This document shows positions 8,325 to 18,019 of a stretch of 64,000 bases of DNA, piece after piece. Both the position numbers and the translations under genes were made by a program. The notes under the pieces were generated by a model, which did not search any database, was not told the DNA's origin, and saw only the letters and a list, made by a program, of their open reading frames with translations. This DNA comes from Vulcanimicrobiota bacterium (GTDB lineage: Bacteria > Vulcanimicrobiota > Xenobia > Xenobiales > JADMJV01), in NCBI GenBank assembly GCA_017307785.1, contig JAFKGI010000031.1, positions 1 to 64,000 of the forward strand. Reading direction: 5' to 3'. How positions within the stretch are numbered: the stretch's first letter is position 1; the number at the start of each line of letters is the position of its first letter.

Positions 8325-8960
8325 ATGGCCACTATCCCGTCCTTTGACTTGAAGGATTGGCTGGAACTGGAAATCTTCCTCAATCAGCTGGCCCAAGGCA
8401 TCTGGCTTGATACCGATGCCGCAGTCTGGTTCGCAGCCCAGCCCGACCACGAGAAACCGCAAATCAATCACAGGCTCTACTACATGGTGATCCAGGCCGG
8501 TGGCTATGCAAAGGGGGATAGCCAGAGCGCCATCCAGCGGTCGGGATTGAAACCTACTTTCACTCCCTGCGTGCTGCTGAGTCGAAACAGGGCGCCGAGG
8601 ATTCCCAACTTGCCGCTCAATGAGCAACTCAAATCGTTCCAATTGCTGGTCGCCTGGTTTTCGCTAGCTGACGAAAGACGCCGTGGCGAACGATGCAAAG
8701 GGGACTGCTCGCATTGGTGGCATCAAGACCTTCGAGACGAACCGACCTTGCAGGCGATCCGGGCTCGGTATCCAGGGCGGTTACTTTGCTGTCGGGAGTC
8801 CCTACCTGTAACCTACCTGCTTCTGCGCATGGACGACAACGGCACTCAAGCCCTGGTCAGTTCTCATCTCACACGAGAAGCAGCCGAGGCCGCCTGCCTT
8901 GTCTACGAGGCGCGCGGGCACAAGCAAACTTACTGGGTGGAAGAAAAGCAAATTCGCTAG
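8325..8960 (+). CDS. DUF5958-like protein
   Basis: A 211-residue protein of unknown function. From memory the sequence layout matches the DUF5958 family: an N-terminal LNQLAQGIW segment, a central SGLKPTFTPCVLL, then LVAWFSLADERRRGERCKG with CSHWWHQDL. The Cys/His-rich HWWH region may bind a metal. The C-terminal part (LLCCRESLPVTYLLLRMDD onward) appears to be an extra beta-rich segment. No ribosome site is obvious before the ATG. It is divergent from the O-methyltransferase and starts a patch that looks less GC-rich than its surroundings. Confidence 0.65.
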   Translation: MATIPSFDLKDWLELEIFLNQLAQGIWLDTDAAVWFAAQPDHEKPQINHRLYYMVIQAGGYAKGDSQSAIQRSGLKPTFTPCVLLSRNRAPRIPNLPLNEQLKSFQLLVAWFSLADERRRGERCKGDCSHWWHQDLRDEPTLQAIRARYPGRLLCCRESLPVTYLLLRMDDNGTQALVSSHLTREAAEAACLVYEARGHKQTYWVEEKQIR

Positions 8961-9117
8961 AGTCCAGGCGGCTTCGCGCTGCAGCGTGTCCCGAGCGCGA
9001 AAAAGCGGCCATCGTCCACCGAGTGGGGCCACTGCTTCTACGCCCCGCACGGGGCACGGGTCCAGGGCTTTTCCCTAGTGCCGGGAATGCGAAGCTGTGA
9101 TGCTTTGAGAGGAATTG

Positions 9118-9414
9118 ATGAACAGCCTTTTCTGTCCATTGTGTGGCGATCCACTGCGTTTGGTTCGGAGTGAATTGCGTTGCGAGCGGGGGGATCTGGG
9201 CTTTAGCCAGGTTCTACGAGAATTGATGCTGGAATACTCTTCAGAACGCCCTCGTTCGGGGAAGCCCACAGGAATGTTCCGGGGGAAATCTTTCTTTTGT
9301 CCCAACTGCGGTCGGCCGGCGGACAATACAGATGGACTCGTCACCTGTGAGACCTGCCAGGCCTCGCTCAATCTGTTCTTGTACCCACTTCTGAAAGTGC
9401 ACTTCCACGCCTAG
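9118..9414 (+). CDS. small zinc-ribbon protein
   Basis: 98 residues with two or three Cys pairs suited to zinc binding: CPLCG near the start, an isolated RCERG, CPNCGRP in the middle, and CETC near the C-terminus. The pairs could form two zinc ribbons separated by a helical linker. GAGAGGA lies 5 nt before the ATG; an adjacent TTG codon at 9115 is less likely. No specific family is recognised. It lies in a region visibly less GC-rich than the flanks. Confidence 0.7.
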   Translation: MNSLFCPLCGDPLRLVRSELRCERGDLGFSQVLRELMLEYSSERPRSGKPTGMFRGKSFFCPNCGRPADNTDGLVTCETCQASLNLFLYPLLKVHFHA

Positions 9415-9467
9415 ATCCTACTGCTTGCTACCTGGAGTCCCGAAGATTACCCGGGATTGCTAGCCAC

Positions 9468-10016
9468 ATGTTATTATGGTTGAGGCGAGAATGGCTAAAA
9501 GGCGGACCAGGCATCGTGCGCGAGATTGATCTTATGCCTGTCGAACAAGCGAAGTCGGGTTGGTCTTTACTCAAGGGGTGCCTCTTCGTCCTGACGCTTG
9601 CCTTCATGGGATGCTCGGCTCTGGTGTGTTGCTTTATGTGGAGGATTCACGAGAATAACCAGTGTCGCGATAACATTCTACGTATAAACTACGCTGTGGT
9701 CTGGTACGCCAAAGAGCACCGAGGATGGCTCCCGGAATCTCTCGACTTGCTGTCTCCCAGATACCTGGAATCGCTGCCCCGGTGCAGTATTTTCGCCTTG
9801 ACGCGCTATTCGATCAAGCTACGCTTGAACAGCTTAGACCCGAGACTACCACCGTCAGAACGTTACAAAGTAGAACAACTGGTCGACGAGGGGCAATTTG
9901 TTCGTGCTTCTCATTACCGAATTTTCTGCCAGGGTCACGGTCATCCCGGTTGGGGAGTCGACGAGCCTGGCCTCGACGATGAATTCGGCCTGGGACCCTC
10001 CAACGACCACATTTGA
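9468..10016 (+). CDS. single-pass membrane protein with pseudopilin-like C-terminal domain
   Basis: 182 residues. A short cytoplasmic N-terminus is followed by a hydrophobic segment (about 34-58, Cys-rich) and then a periplasmic part. The periplasmic part is typical of pilin-like small proteins: NILRINYAVVWYAKEHRGWLP, SLDLLSPRYLESLPRC and a final FCQGHGHPG region. There is no prepilin peptidase cleavage motif at the start, so it is probably not a processed pilin. The function is unknown. It is the last gene before the first 60-bp repeat array. Confidence 0.6.
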   Translation: MLLWLRREWLKGGPGIVREIDLMPVEQAKSGWSLLKGCLFVLTLAFMGCSALVCCFMWRIHENNQCRDNILRINYAVVWYAKEHRGWLPESLDLLSPRYLESLPRCSIFALTRYSIKLRLNSLDPRLPPSERYKVEQLVDEGQFVRASHYRIFCQGHGHPGWGVDEPGLDDEFGLGPSNDHI

Positions 10017-10095
10017 ATTTTAACTTGCCCGCCGTCTGCCCGGCCCGCTTGAGTCGGGGGTTGCCCGCAGCAATTTCTTTTGTGGCTTCGACCGA

Positions 10096-10336
10096 CCCCG
10101 CCAGACTTGCCAGTTCCCGGTAAGTCTTACCGCCAGGCCGACAAGTCGGCGCCCCCCGCCAGACTTGCCAGTTCCCGGTAAGTCTTACCGCCAGGCCGAC
10201 AAGTCGGCCCGCCCCCCGCCAGACTTGCCAGTTCCCGGTAAGTCTTACCGCCAGGCCGACAAGTCGGCCCGCCCCCCGCCAGACTTACCAGTTCCCGGTA
10301 AGTTTTACCGCCAGGCCGGCAAGTCGGCGGGCCCCC
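10096..10336. repeat. array A: four tandem units of about 60 bp, each with two dyad symmetries
   Basis: Four near-identical units with periods of 58, 60 and 60 bp, anchored by CCAGACTTGCC at 10101, 10159, 10219 and (as CCAGACTTACC) 10279. Each unit holds two inverted repeats: CGGTAAG-T-CTTACCG (first copy 10118-10132) and GCCGAC-AA-GTCGGC (first copy 10137-10150). The last unit is slightly degenerate. Units are contiguous, with no unique spacers. The array fills most of the 10017-10403 gap; the remaining bases show nothing else recognisable. Confidence 0.95.
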
Positions 10337-10403
10337 CAGGGGACCCAACCCGTCGCATAAGCGGCGGCAGGGTATGGCCGTCCCGCTCGGCGTAGTTCCC
10401 GAG

Positions 10404-10706
10404 ATGAGCCTCCAACAAAAGCTGAAGCAGCCCGTCGAGGCCGTCCGCCGTGGCGACACCACCAAAGAAGCGCTCATCGCCGACCTGGAGGGCGAGATGG
10501 AAGTCCTGCGCGGCCAGCACGAATCGGCTCCCAAGAGCGAGCAGGGCAAACAGTGGCGCGAGGCCCTGGAGATCTATTTCGAGGCCGTCGAATATGCCCT
10601 GGACTTGATGCGCGAAGACCGCCTCAACGAGCAGGACGAATGGGAGAACGTCTTCGCCATTTGTGCCGAAGCGGACGATTTGATCGACGAGTTGGAGAGG
10701 GCGTAA
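10404..10706 (+). CDS. small acidic helical protein of unknown function
   Basis: About 100 residues, strongly helical and acidic (MSLQQKLKQPVEAVRRGD, then heptad-like stretches ending FAICAEADDLIDELERA). It may form a short coiled coil. No family is recognised. The start is uncertain: ATG at 10404 gives a compact protein, while an in-frame ATG at 10374 adds ten residues overlapping the tail of the repeat array. It is followed 28 nt later by the phosphatidylcholine synthase gene. Confidence 0.55.
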   Translation: MSLQQKLKQPVEAVRRGDTTKEALIADLEGEMEVLRGQHESAPKSEQGKQWREALEIYFEAVEYALDLMREDRLNEQDEWENVFAICAEADDLIDELERA

Positions 10707-10734
10707 TCGCGGCCAAAGAGAAGGACGAGCGACT

Positions 10735-11466
10735 TTGCTGAGCCCCCGTTTGAAGGCCTGGTCCGTGCATCTTTTCACCGCATCCGGTGTGCTGGCGGGC
10801 GTGCTCGCCCTGGACCGAGTGCAGGCCCACGATATTCGACTGGCCTTTTGGTGGATGATGGTGGCCGTCTTCATCGATTCGGCCGACGGCACGCTGGCCC
10901 GCCGCTGGCAAGTGCTGCGCTACGCCCCCGAGATCGACGGACGGCGACTGGACGACATGGTCGATTATTTCACCTGGGTGCTGCTGCCGGTGGTGGCCAT
11001 GCTCTGGTGGGGTTGGCTGCCACCGCTGGTGTGGGCCGCCCCGCTGGTGTGCAGCGCCTTGGGAATGGCCAATTCCCAGGCCAAGACCGACGACGATTAC
11101 TTCCTGGGCTTTCCCTCGCTCTGGAACATCGTGGCTCTCTACCTGTGGCGCTGGCATCTCCCGGTGGTTCTCAATGGCGCCATCGTTTTGACCCTGTCGC
11201 TGTGCGTGTTGCTCCCCATTCGCTTCATCTATCCCAGCAAAACCCGCTTCTTGCGACGCACCAGCATGGTGCTGATGACCCTCTGGGGCGTACTGGTGCT
11301 GTATAGCCTGACTGGAACCGGCCCTTCCCACGAGCTGTGCTTCCGCTGGAGCAACCTTTTTCCGGTATACTACCTGGGTCTGAGTTTTTGGCTTCATTGC
11401 CAGGACAAGCCTGTTCCCGCCAGAAGTGGCTCAGAACCTGGAGAGGAGCGCGTTCATGAACGCTAG
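10735..11466 (+). CDS. pcs: phosphatidylcholine synthase (CDP-alcohol phosphatidyltransferase family)
   Basis: Integral membrane enzyme that condenses CDP-diacylglycerol with choline to make phosphatidylcholine. The motif is D48-x-x-D51-G52-x-x-A55-R56, then 12 residues, G69-x3-D73-x3-D77. The 12-residue spacing is characteristic of Pcs rather than of PgsA/PssA, which have 8. YFLGFPSLWN further on also matches Pcs. About six to eight membrane helices are visible. Translation probably starts at TTG (10735), preceded by AAGGA 9 nt upstream. The 3' end overlaps the TerB-like gene by 11 nt, so the two are likely co-expressed. Confidence 0.85.
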   Translation: MLSPRLKAWSVHLFTASGVLAGVLALDRVQAHDIRLAFWWMMVAVFIDSADGTLARRWQVLRYAPEIDGRRLDDMVDYFTWVLLPVVAMLWWGWLPPLVWAAPLVCSALGMANSQAKTDDDYFLGFPSLWNIVALYLWRWHLPVVLNGAIVLTLSLCVLLPIRFIYPSKTRFLRRTSMVLMTLWGVLVLYSLTGTGPSHELCFRWSNLFPVYYLGLSFWLHCQDKPVPARSGSEPGEERVHER

Positions 11467-11836
11467 TCACCGCGAAGTTATTAAGGGTCTGATTCAGATC
11501 GTCTGGGCCGACGGCACGGTCGACGACCGCGAGCGAATCCTGTTGGGCCAGATGCTGAGCGAGCTGGGCTTGAGCAGCAAAGACCTGGCCGAGGTGGGGA
11601 AGATGATGCAGGAAGCCCCCGAGCTTCCGGACCTGGGCGCCATTCTCAAGAGTCCGGCCGAGGACAAAGAAGATTTGATGCGCGTGCTGCTGGCGCTGTC
11701 GATGTCCCGCGGAGCGCTCAATCCGCCGGAGCTGCGCTACATTCAGGCCGTGAGTCACCGCCTGGAGATTGACGAGGAGCGCCTGGAGGCGCTGAAGGCG
11801 GAAGTGCGCAAACTGCCCGAGCAAAAGGGCAAGTAA
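11456..11836 (+). CDS. TerB-like helical protein
   Basis: 126 residues, all-helical, of the TerB/tellurite-resistance-like fold. The repeat-like acidic motifs are VWADGTVDDRERILL near the N-terminus and ALSMSRGALNPPELRYI in the second half. These proteins often bind metal through acidic loops and work near membranes. GAGAGGA precedes the ATG at the right distance. The gene begins inside the end of pcs and ends just before a strong terminator, so it closes that operon. Confidence 0.7.
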   Translation: MNASHREVIKGLIQIVWADGTVDDRERILLGQMLSELGLSSKDLAEVGKMMQEAPELPDLGAILKSPAEDKEDLMRVLLALSMSRGALNPPELRYIQAVSHRLEIDEERLEALKAEVRKLPEQKGK

Positions 11837-11853
11837 GTTCTCCGAAAAACGCG

Positions 11854-11873
11854 AGCCCCGATGGGGCTTTTTT
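11854..11873 (+). terminator. rho-independent terminator of the pcs/TerB-like unit
   Basis: AGCCCC-GAT-GGGGCT stem (11854-11868) running into six T residues, 17 nt after the stop at 11836. Confidence 0.9.
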
Positions 11874-11904
11874 CTTTTGAGGTGCAAAGATGGCGTACAA
11901 AATA

Positions 11905-12052
11905 AAAAGGCCCGGGGTTAACCGGGCCACACAACACACACACACACACAGGAGGAAAACTTTCAGTCGCACCGTGCGACTGCTCTCAAATATTAACAGC
12001 TTGTGTCCGACTTGTAAAGTATGTTGCCGAAGTTTTTCTGGGAAATTTTCGG
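11905..12052. other. structured leader-like region: hairpin, CA microsatellite, Shine-Dalgarno, palindrome
   Basis: Within the 216-nt gap before the MDR dehydrogenase lie, in order: an inverted repeat GGCCCGG-GGTTAA-CCGGGCC with a flanking A-rich tract (which would read as a minus-strand terminator), a run of CA dinucleotides at about 11930-11950, a near-perfect AGGAGG at about 11950 with no start codon behind it, and a 9-bp palindrome CAGTCGCAC-C-GTGCGACTG (11964-11982). No open frame explains the ribosome-site-like sequence. Its function is unknown. Confidence 0.55.
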
Positions 12053-13012
12053 ATGTCTGAGAATTTCGGCTGGACCATCGAGAAAATGGCTCCGTTGTGG
12101 GCTTCGCGCTCACTACCCGAGCTGGCTCCGGGCTGGGCGACCCTGCAAACGGAGCTCGCGGGGGTGTGCGGCACCGACCTCCAGATGCTGCGAGGCTACG
12201 CAAACTTTGATGGATTTCTGGGACACGAGTTCGTGGCCCGGGTAATCGAGTGTGATCGGCCCGAATGGATCGGACGTCGGGTGGTGGGGGAGATCAACGT
12301 GGGCTGCGGCTCCTGTGCGGATTGCCAGGCCGGAGACCCGCGCTTCTGCCCGGGGCGCACGGTTTTAGGGATTCGCGGCCTGGACGGCTGCTTTGCCGAG
12401 CGCTTTCGCTTGCCGCTCACCAACCTCTACCAGGTGGACGATCTGGACCCGCACCAGGCGGTCTTTGCCGAACCGCTGGCCGCCGCCCTGGAAGCAGGCA
12501 TCCATCTGCTCCCAGGCCGCGAGGTTTTGGTGTTGGGGGACGGGCGACTGGGCTCTCTGATCGCCCTGGCCCTGCGCGAGAAACATCCGGTGACGGTGCT
12601 GGGTCGCCATCGTGAAAAGTTGGAACGTCTGAAAGCCCTGGGGCTCAGCATCTGCCAGCAAACCAGCGGACTCTGGCCGATTGTGGTCGAGGCCACCGGG
12701 TCGGCCGGCGGGCGACAGCAGGCCCTGCGTGTTTGCCGTCCGCAGGGCACGGTCGTTTTGAAATCGACGGTGGCGGAGAGCGCGGAACTGGACATCAACC
12801 TGGTCGTGGTCAACGCGATCAACCTCCTGGGGTCGCGTTGCGGCCGCTTCGAGCCGGCTCTGCAGGCCCTGCGCAGCGGAACTGTCGACCCCCGGCCGCT
12901 CATCGACCAGATCCTGGACCTCAACGAGTTTCCTCAGGCGCTCCAGTCGCGCGGATTTAAGACTTTGCTTCGTGGGCCAGCCGGCTCAGGTGGGCCTGCA
13001 GCATCCCGATGA
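12053..13012 (+). CDS. zinc-type medium-chain dehydrogenase (alcohol/polyol dehydrogenase-like)
   Basis: MDR-family NAD(P)-dependent dehydrogenase of 319 residues. The catalytic zinc site is visible in GVCGTDLQ and GHEFVARV, and the structural zinc site in the GCGSCADCQAG and FCPGRT region. The nucleotide-binding fold begins at VLVLGDGRLGSLIALAL (GxGxxG-like). The substrate is unknown; threonine, sorbitol or alcohol types are all possible. The start may be ATG 12053 or ATG 12086 (MAPLWASR), the latter closer to the family's usual length. The 3' end overlaps the convergent transglycosylase gene by 56 nt, the largest such overlap in the window. Confidence 0.85.
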   Translation: MSENFGWTIEKMAPLWASRSLPELAPGWATLQTELAGVCGTDLQMLRGYANFDGFLGHEFVARVIECDRPEWIGRRVVGEINVGCGSCADCQAGDPRFCPGRTVLGIRGLDGCFAERFRLPLTNLYQVDDLDPHQAVFAEPLAAALEAGIHLLPGREVLVLGDGRLGSLIALALREKHPVTVLGRHREKLERLKALGLSICQQTSGLWPIVVEATGSAGGRQQALRVCRPQGTVVLKSTVAESAELDINLVVVNAINLLGSRCGRFEPALQALRSGTVDPRPLIDQILDLNEFPQALQSRGFKTLLRGPAGSGGPAASR

Positions 13013-13841
13013 AGTAGACGTAGTTGTTGGTTTCCGGAATGGACGGCACGGTCTGCAGTTGCCGCACCAGGGTGGGGCCGGCGTTGTAGGAGGCCAGGGC
13101 CAGCGCGCGCGGATCCAGCGAGCTTTTCCAGCCCTGCAGCAGCCCGGAGAGCATCTTGGCGCAGCCGGCCACATTCTCTTCGGGCTTCCAAGGGTCGACG
13201 GCCAGCCCTTCGGCCGTGAAGGGCATCAGTTGCCCCAGTCCGATGGCGCCGCTGGAAGAAACGACGTCTTTGCGATAGGCCGATTCCACCTGCAGCAGAG
13301 CCGCCAACAACCAGGGGTCGAGCTTGTTCTGGCGGGCCTGGGCCAGGATCGAGGCGGCCACGCCCTGCGCGTAGGCCGGCTTCTCGTCAGGGCAATGAAA
13401 CTGAATCCACTGGCTGAGAAATTCTTCGTCGCTGTGATAAGGCGCCCAGTGACTCGGCTCCAGCAAGATGATCGAGCGGCCTTCGAGTTCGCTCAGGCGC
13501 CCTCCGCTCATGCGCAGGTTGCCTTTGATGGCCACCGCGCAGCCCTCCCTCGGGTCGGGCTTGAGCGTCAGCACCGGCCGAGGGCAACGCACTGACAACA
13601 AGCCCTGCGGCGTTTCCAGTTTCATGGTCCAACCAGCGCCGTGCCGTTTCACCTGGCGCAGTCGTCCGCTCCACAGCACCAGCTGCCCGTCCCAAGCCGT
13701 CTTCGGGTGCTTCTTGGCGCGCGCCAGCGTCAGGCTGGGATTGACATAGGATTTCCCCTCGTGAATGGGGGAGTACCAGTCGCGCGCCCAGGCGCAGGTC
13801 GAACTCAGCAGCAGTAGGGCCGAAGCCAGCAGTCGTTTCAT
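12957..13841 (-). CDS. exported soluble lytic transglycosylase (SLT domain)
   Basis: 294 residues with a signal peptide (MKRLLASALLLLSSTCAWA), which sets the start at 13841. Residues about 45-130 form a beta-rich, OB-like region. The C-terminal SLT domain has the catalytic Glu186 in LLQVESAYR, GAIGLGQLMP, and LASYNAGPTLV. It would cleave the MurNAc-GlcNAc bond non-hydrolytically in the periplasm. The N-terminal OB-like domain is not usual for short SLT enzymes and could bind glycan or partners. It is divergent from the amino acid permease gene. Confidence 0.88.
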   Translation of the reverse strand: MKRLLASALLLLSSTCAWARDWYSPIHEGKSYVNPSLTLARAKKHPKTAWDGQLVLWSGRLRQVKRHGAGWTMKLETPQGLLSVRCPRPVLTLKPDPREGCAVAIKGNLRMSGGRLSELEGRSIILLEPSHWAPYHSDEEFLSQWIQFHCPDEKPAYAQGVAASILAQARQNKLDPWLLAALLQVESAYRKDVVSSSGAIGLGQLMPFTAEGLAVDPWKPEENVAGCAKMLSGLLQGWKSSLDPRALALASYNAGPTLVRQLQTVPSIPETNNYVYFIGMLQAHLSRLAHEAKS

Positions 13842-13925
13842 GTGCGGGGTGTTAGATGTGGCCGATTTTGCACCTGTAACATGCCAGAAAAGTTTCATCC
13901 GCCCGCATGGGATAGCTTGAGGGCT

Positions 13926-15618
<1,693 letters not shown>

Positions 15619-15635
<17 letters not shown>

Positions 15636-17037
15636 GCAGCAGCTTCCGGCGTAGCTCGTAAAGCTCGTCAGAGAGCCCGCTGGGGTAGCTGGCCGGATGG
15701 TGCAGGCGCAGGCTGCCCACCGGTAGCTTGGAAAGTTGGTCGAGCCCGCGCTGGCGAATTTCAGTCAACGCGGGGGCGGGGCGAGTGCGCTTGCCCCCCT
15801 CCATGACCTTCTCCAGCAAGGGCTCGAAGTGTGTCGCTTCCAGGCGATGGGGCGTTACGAAGAGCGGGTCGTGGATGGAGCAATTCCCCTCGGGAGCCGC
15901 TTCGGAGGCCATGGCGATCACGTCCCCCACGAAGCCATCCTGAGACAGCCCGCGATAGACTTGCTTGACGCCCGGACTGGTGGCTTTGCCGGGGTTGCTG
16001 GAAATCTTCATACAGGGACGCCAGCCGCCCGATTCCTCGATGGACACCAGTTTGTAGACGCCGCCCAGGGCCGGCTCTTGCTTGCTGGTAACCAGCTGCG
16101 TGCCGATGCCCCAGGTGTCGATGCGGGCCCCCTGGGCACGCAGGCTTTCCACCAAGAACTCGTCCAGATCGTTGGAAGCCACGATGCGCACTTCGGGAAA
16201 GCCGGCCTCGTCGAACATCTGACGGGCCGAAATGGAGAGCTGGGCCAGGTCACCGGAATCCAGGCGGATGCCGGCCAATTTGTGACCCTTCTCGCGCAGT
16301 TCGCGGGCCACTTGAATGGCGTTGGGCACGCCGCTGCCGAGCGTATCGTAGGTGTCCACCAGCAGCAGGGCGCTGTCGGGATAGCGGTGAGCGTAGGCGC
16401 GGAAGCTTTCCAGTTCGCTGGCGAAGGACATAATCCAGGAGTGAGCCTGGGTGCCGCGCACGGGAATGCCGTAGCGCATGCCCGCCAGCGAGTTGCTGGT
16501 GGCCGCGCAACCGCCGATGAAGGCGGCTCGACTGGCCGACATCGCGCCGTCGGGACCCTGGGCGCGCCGCATGCCGAACTCCAGCACCTGGGAATCGGCC
16601 CCGGCCGCCTGCACCACCCGCGCCGCTTTGGTGGCGATCAGGGTGTTGAAGTTGACGATGTTGAGCAGAGCTGACTCCACCAGCTGGGCCTCGGGGAGGC
16701 TGGCCTCGATGCGCATCAGCGGTTGATGCGGCATCACCACCGTTCCCTCAGGAATGGCCCAGACGTTGCCGCGAAAGCGAAAACCCTTGAGCTGGTCGAG
16801 GAAAGCCTGGTTGAAGAGCTTGAGACTGGCCAGATACTCGATTTCCTCGGCCGAGAACTGTAGATTCTCCAAATACTCCAGGGCCGGCTCCAGGCCCGAG
16901 AGCAGACAATAGCCGCCCTGCTGGGGAATCTTGCGGAAGAATAGCTCGAAGACGCTATTTTGCTTGTCTTTGCCGGCTTCCAGATAGCCGCTCATCATGG
17001 TCAATTGGTAAAAATCGGTGAAAAGGGGGCTTTGCAT
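15619..17037 (-). CDS. pncB: nicotinate phosphoribosyltransferase
   Basis: 472 residues. Converts nicotinate, PRPP and ATP to nicotinate mononucleotide in NAD salvage. Family landmarks are LFTDFYQLTMMSGY at the N-terminus, EFGMRRAQGPDGAMSASRAAF with the active-site region, GTQAHSWIMSF with the catalytic His, LLVDTYDT, IRLDSGDL and IVASNDLDE. It is complete and full length. It is transcribed on the minus strand downstream of the exonuclease-like gene with a 35-nt gap. Confidence 0.95.
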
Positions 17038-17072
17038 GGCCCTCGTTTCTTCCCGCGGGGGCCGCGCGCCTT

Positions 17073-17984
17073 TTAGCGGGGGCGGGTCGGAAACATCGAC
17101 GGAACGCTGGTGGTCACTTCAAAATCGGCGCGCACCGGGCGGTGGTCGCTGTTTTGATCTTCCGGACTGAAGTCGTCGGGGCGCGTCAGCACCTGACTGC
17201 TGGCCTTCCAGTTGCGGGCTTCGTTGGCCACAAAGATAAAGTCGAGAATGCTCTCGTAAGGAAAATACGGCTGGCCATTCTTGCTTTCGCCTTCGGTCGG
17301 CACCAGCGGGTCGGGATAACGCACCCACTGGTAGGTTCCGTTGCGGGTTAAAACCGAGAAACCGGAATCGTCTTTGTCACCCTTGTGAATGTCGTAGTCG
17401 AAATTGAAGTCGCCTACGCAGACCACCGGATCGCCTACATGGTCGAGCCATTGGCGCAACAGATTGGCTTGCTTGCGGCGCACGGCCGGACCATAGGACG
17501 GATTCGAGCGAGCCAGATGATTGACCACAAAGATAATGGGCCCGGGAGCGTCTTTGGAGCGCAGTCTCGCATACAGGCTGGGCCGGAAGTTCAGGTCTTT
17601 GGCGTCGATACGAAAGGGACCACCCAGGTTCGGCAGGATGTCCCAGTCCAGGCAATTGTAGCGGTCCGACCTCCAGGCCACGGCCAGCCGATCGTGGCCG
17701 CCGGTCGAACTCAGGTGCAGTTCCCAATCCCCGCCGCTGGCCGTCTCCAGAGCTTTCTCCAGAGCCGGAGCCCACTCCGGTTCGACTTCGGCAAAGCCCA
17801 CCATGTCGGCTCCCCCGAAGTCATGCACGATGCGACGGCACAGAAAATCGATGTCGGCCGTCTTCTTCTCGCCCTCGTGAATGTCGTGGCCGGGCGATTC
17901 GAGGTTCCAGAACATCACCTGGAGCGGTCGGGCCTGAACGGCCAGGGTCATCGAGAGAAAAAGGAATACGCTGGTCAGTCGCAT
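17073..17984 (-). CDS. exported endonuclease/exonuclease/phosphatase-family protein
   Basis: 303 residues with a signal peptide (MRLTSVFLFLSMTLAVQA). The EEP-fold catalytic motifs are all present: FWNLES with the metal Asn, GFAEVE with the metal Glu, NHLARS, GDFNFDYD with the Asp/Asn pair, and the terminal SDHRPV. The product should be a secreted or periplasmic metal-dependent nuclease or phosphodiesterase; the substrate is open. It is divergent from the purine permease gene, with a 35-nt intergenic gap. Confidence 0.88.
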   Translation of the reverse strand: MRLTSVFLFLSMTLAVQARPLQVMFWNLESPGHDIHEGEKKTADIDFLCRRIVHDFGGADMVGFAEVEPEWAPALEKALETASGGDWELHLSSTGGHDRLAVAWRSDRYNCLDWDILPNLGGPFRIDAKDLNFRPSLYARLRSKDAPGPIIFVVNHLARSNPSYGPAVRRKQANLLRQWLDHVGDPVVCVGDFNFDYDIHKGDKDDSGFSVLTRNGTYQWVRYPDPLVPTEGESKNGQPYFPYESILDFIFVANEARNWKASSQVLTRPDDFSPEDQNSDHRPVRADFEVTTSVPSMFPTRPR

Positions 17985-18019
17985 AGTTCAGCAGCTTCGA
18001 AGTACGGAGGAGCGGCCCC

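Noticed and set aside
10165..10395. Open frames through array A on both strands
   Set aside because: Open frames arise because the 60-bp period is a multiple of three and the repeat lacks stops; no ribosome site, no family and structure-based repetition argue against coding.
11718..12203. Minus-strand open frame across the CA microsatellite
   Set aside because: Contains low-complexity stretches from the CA run; no start signal, and it crosses the pcs-unit terminator.
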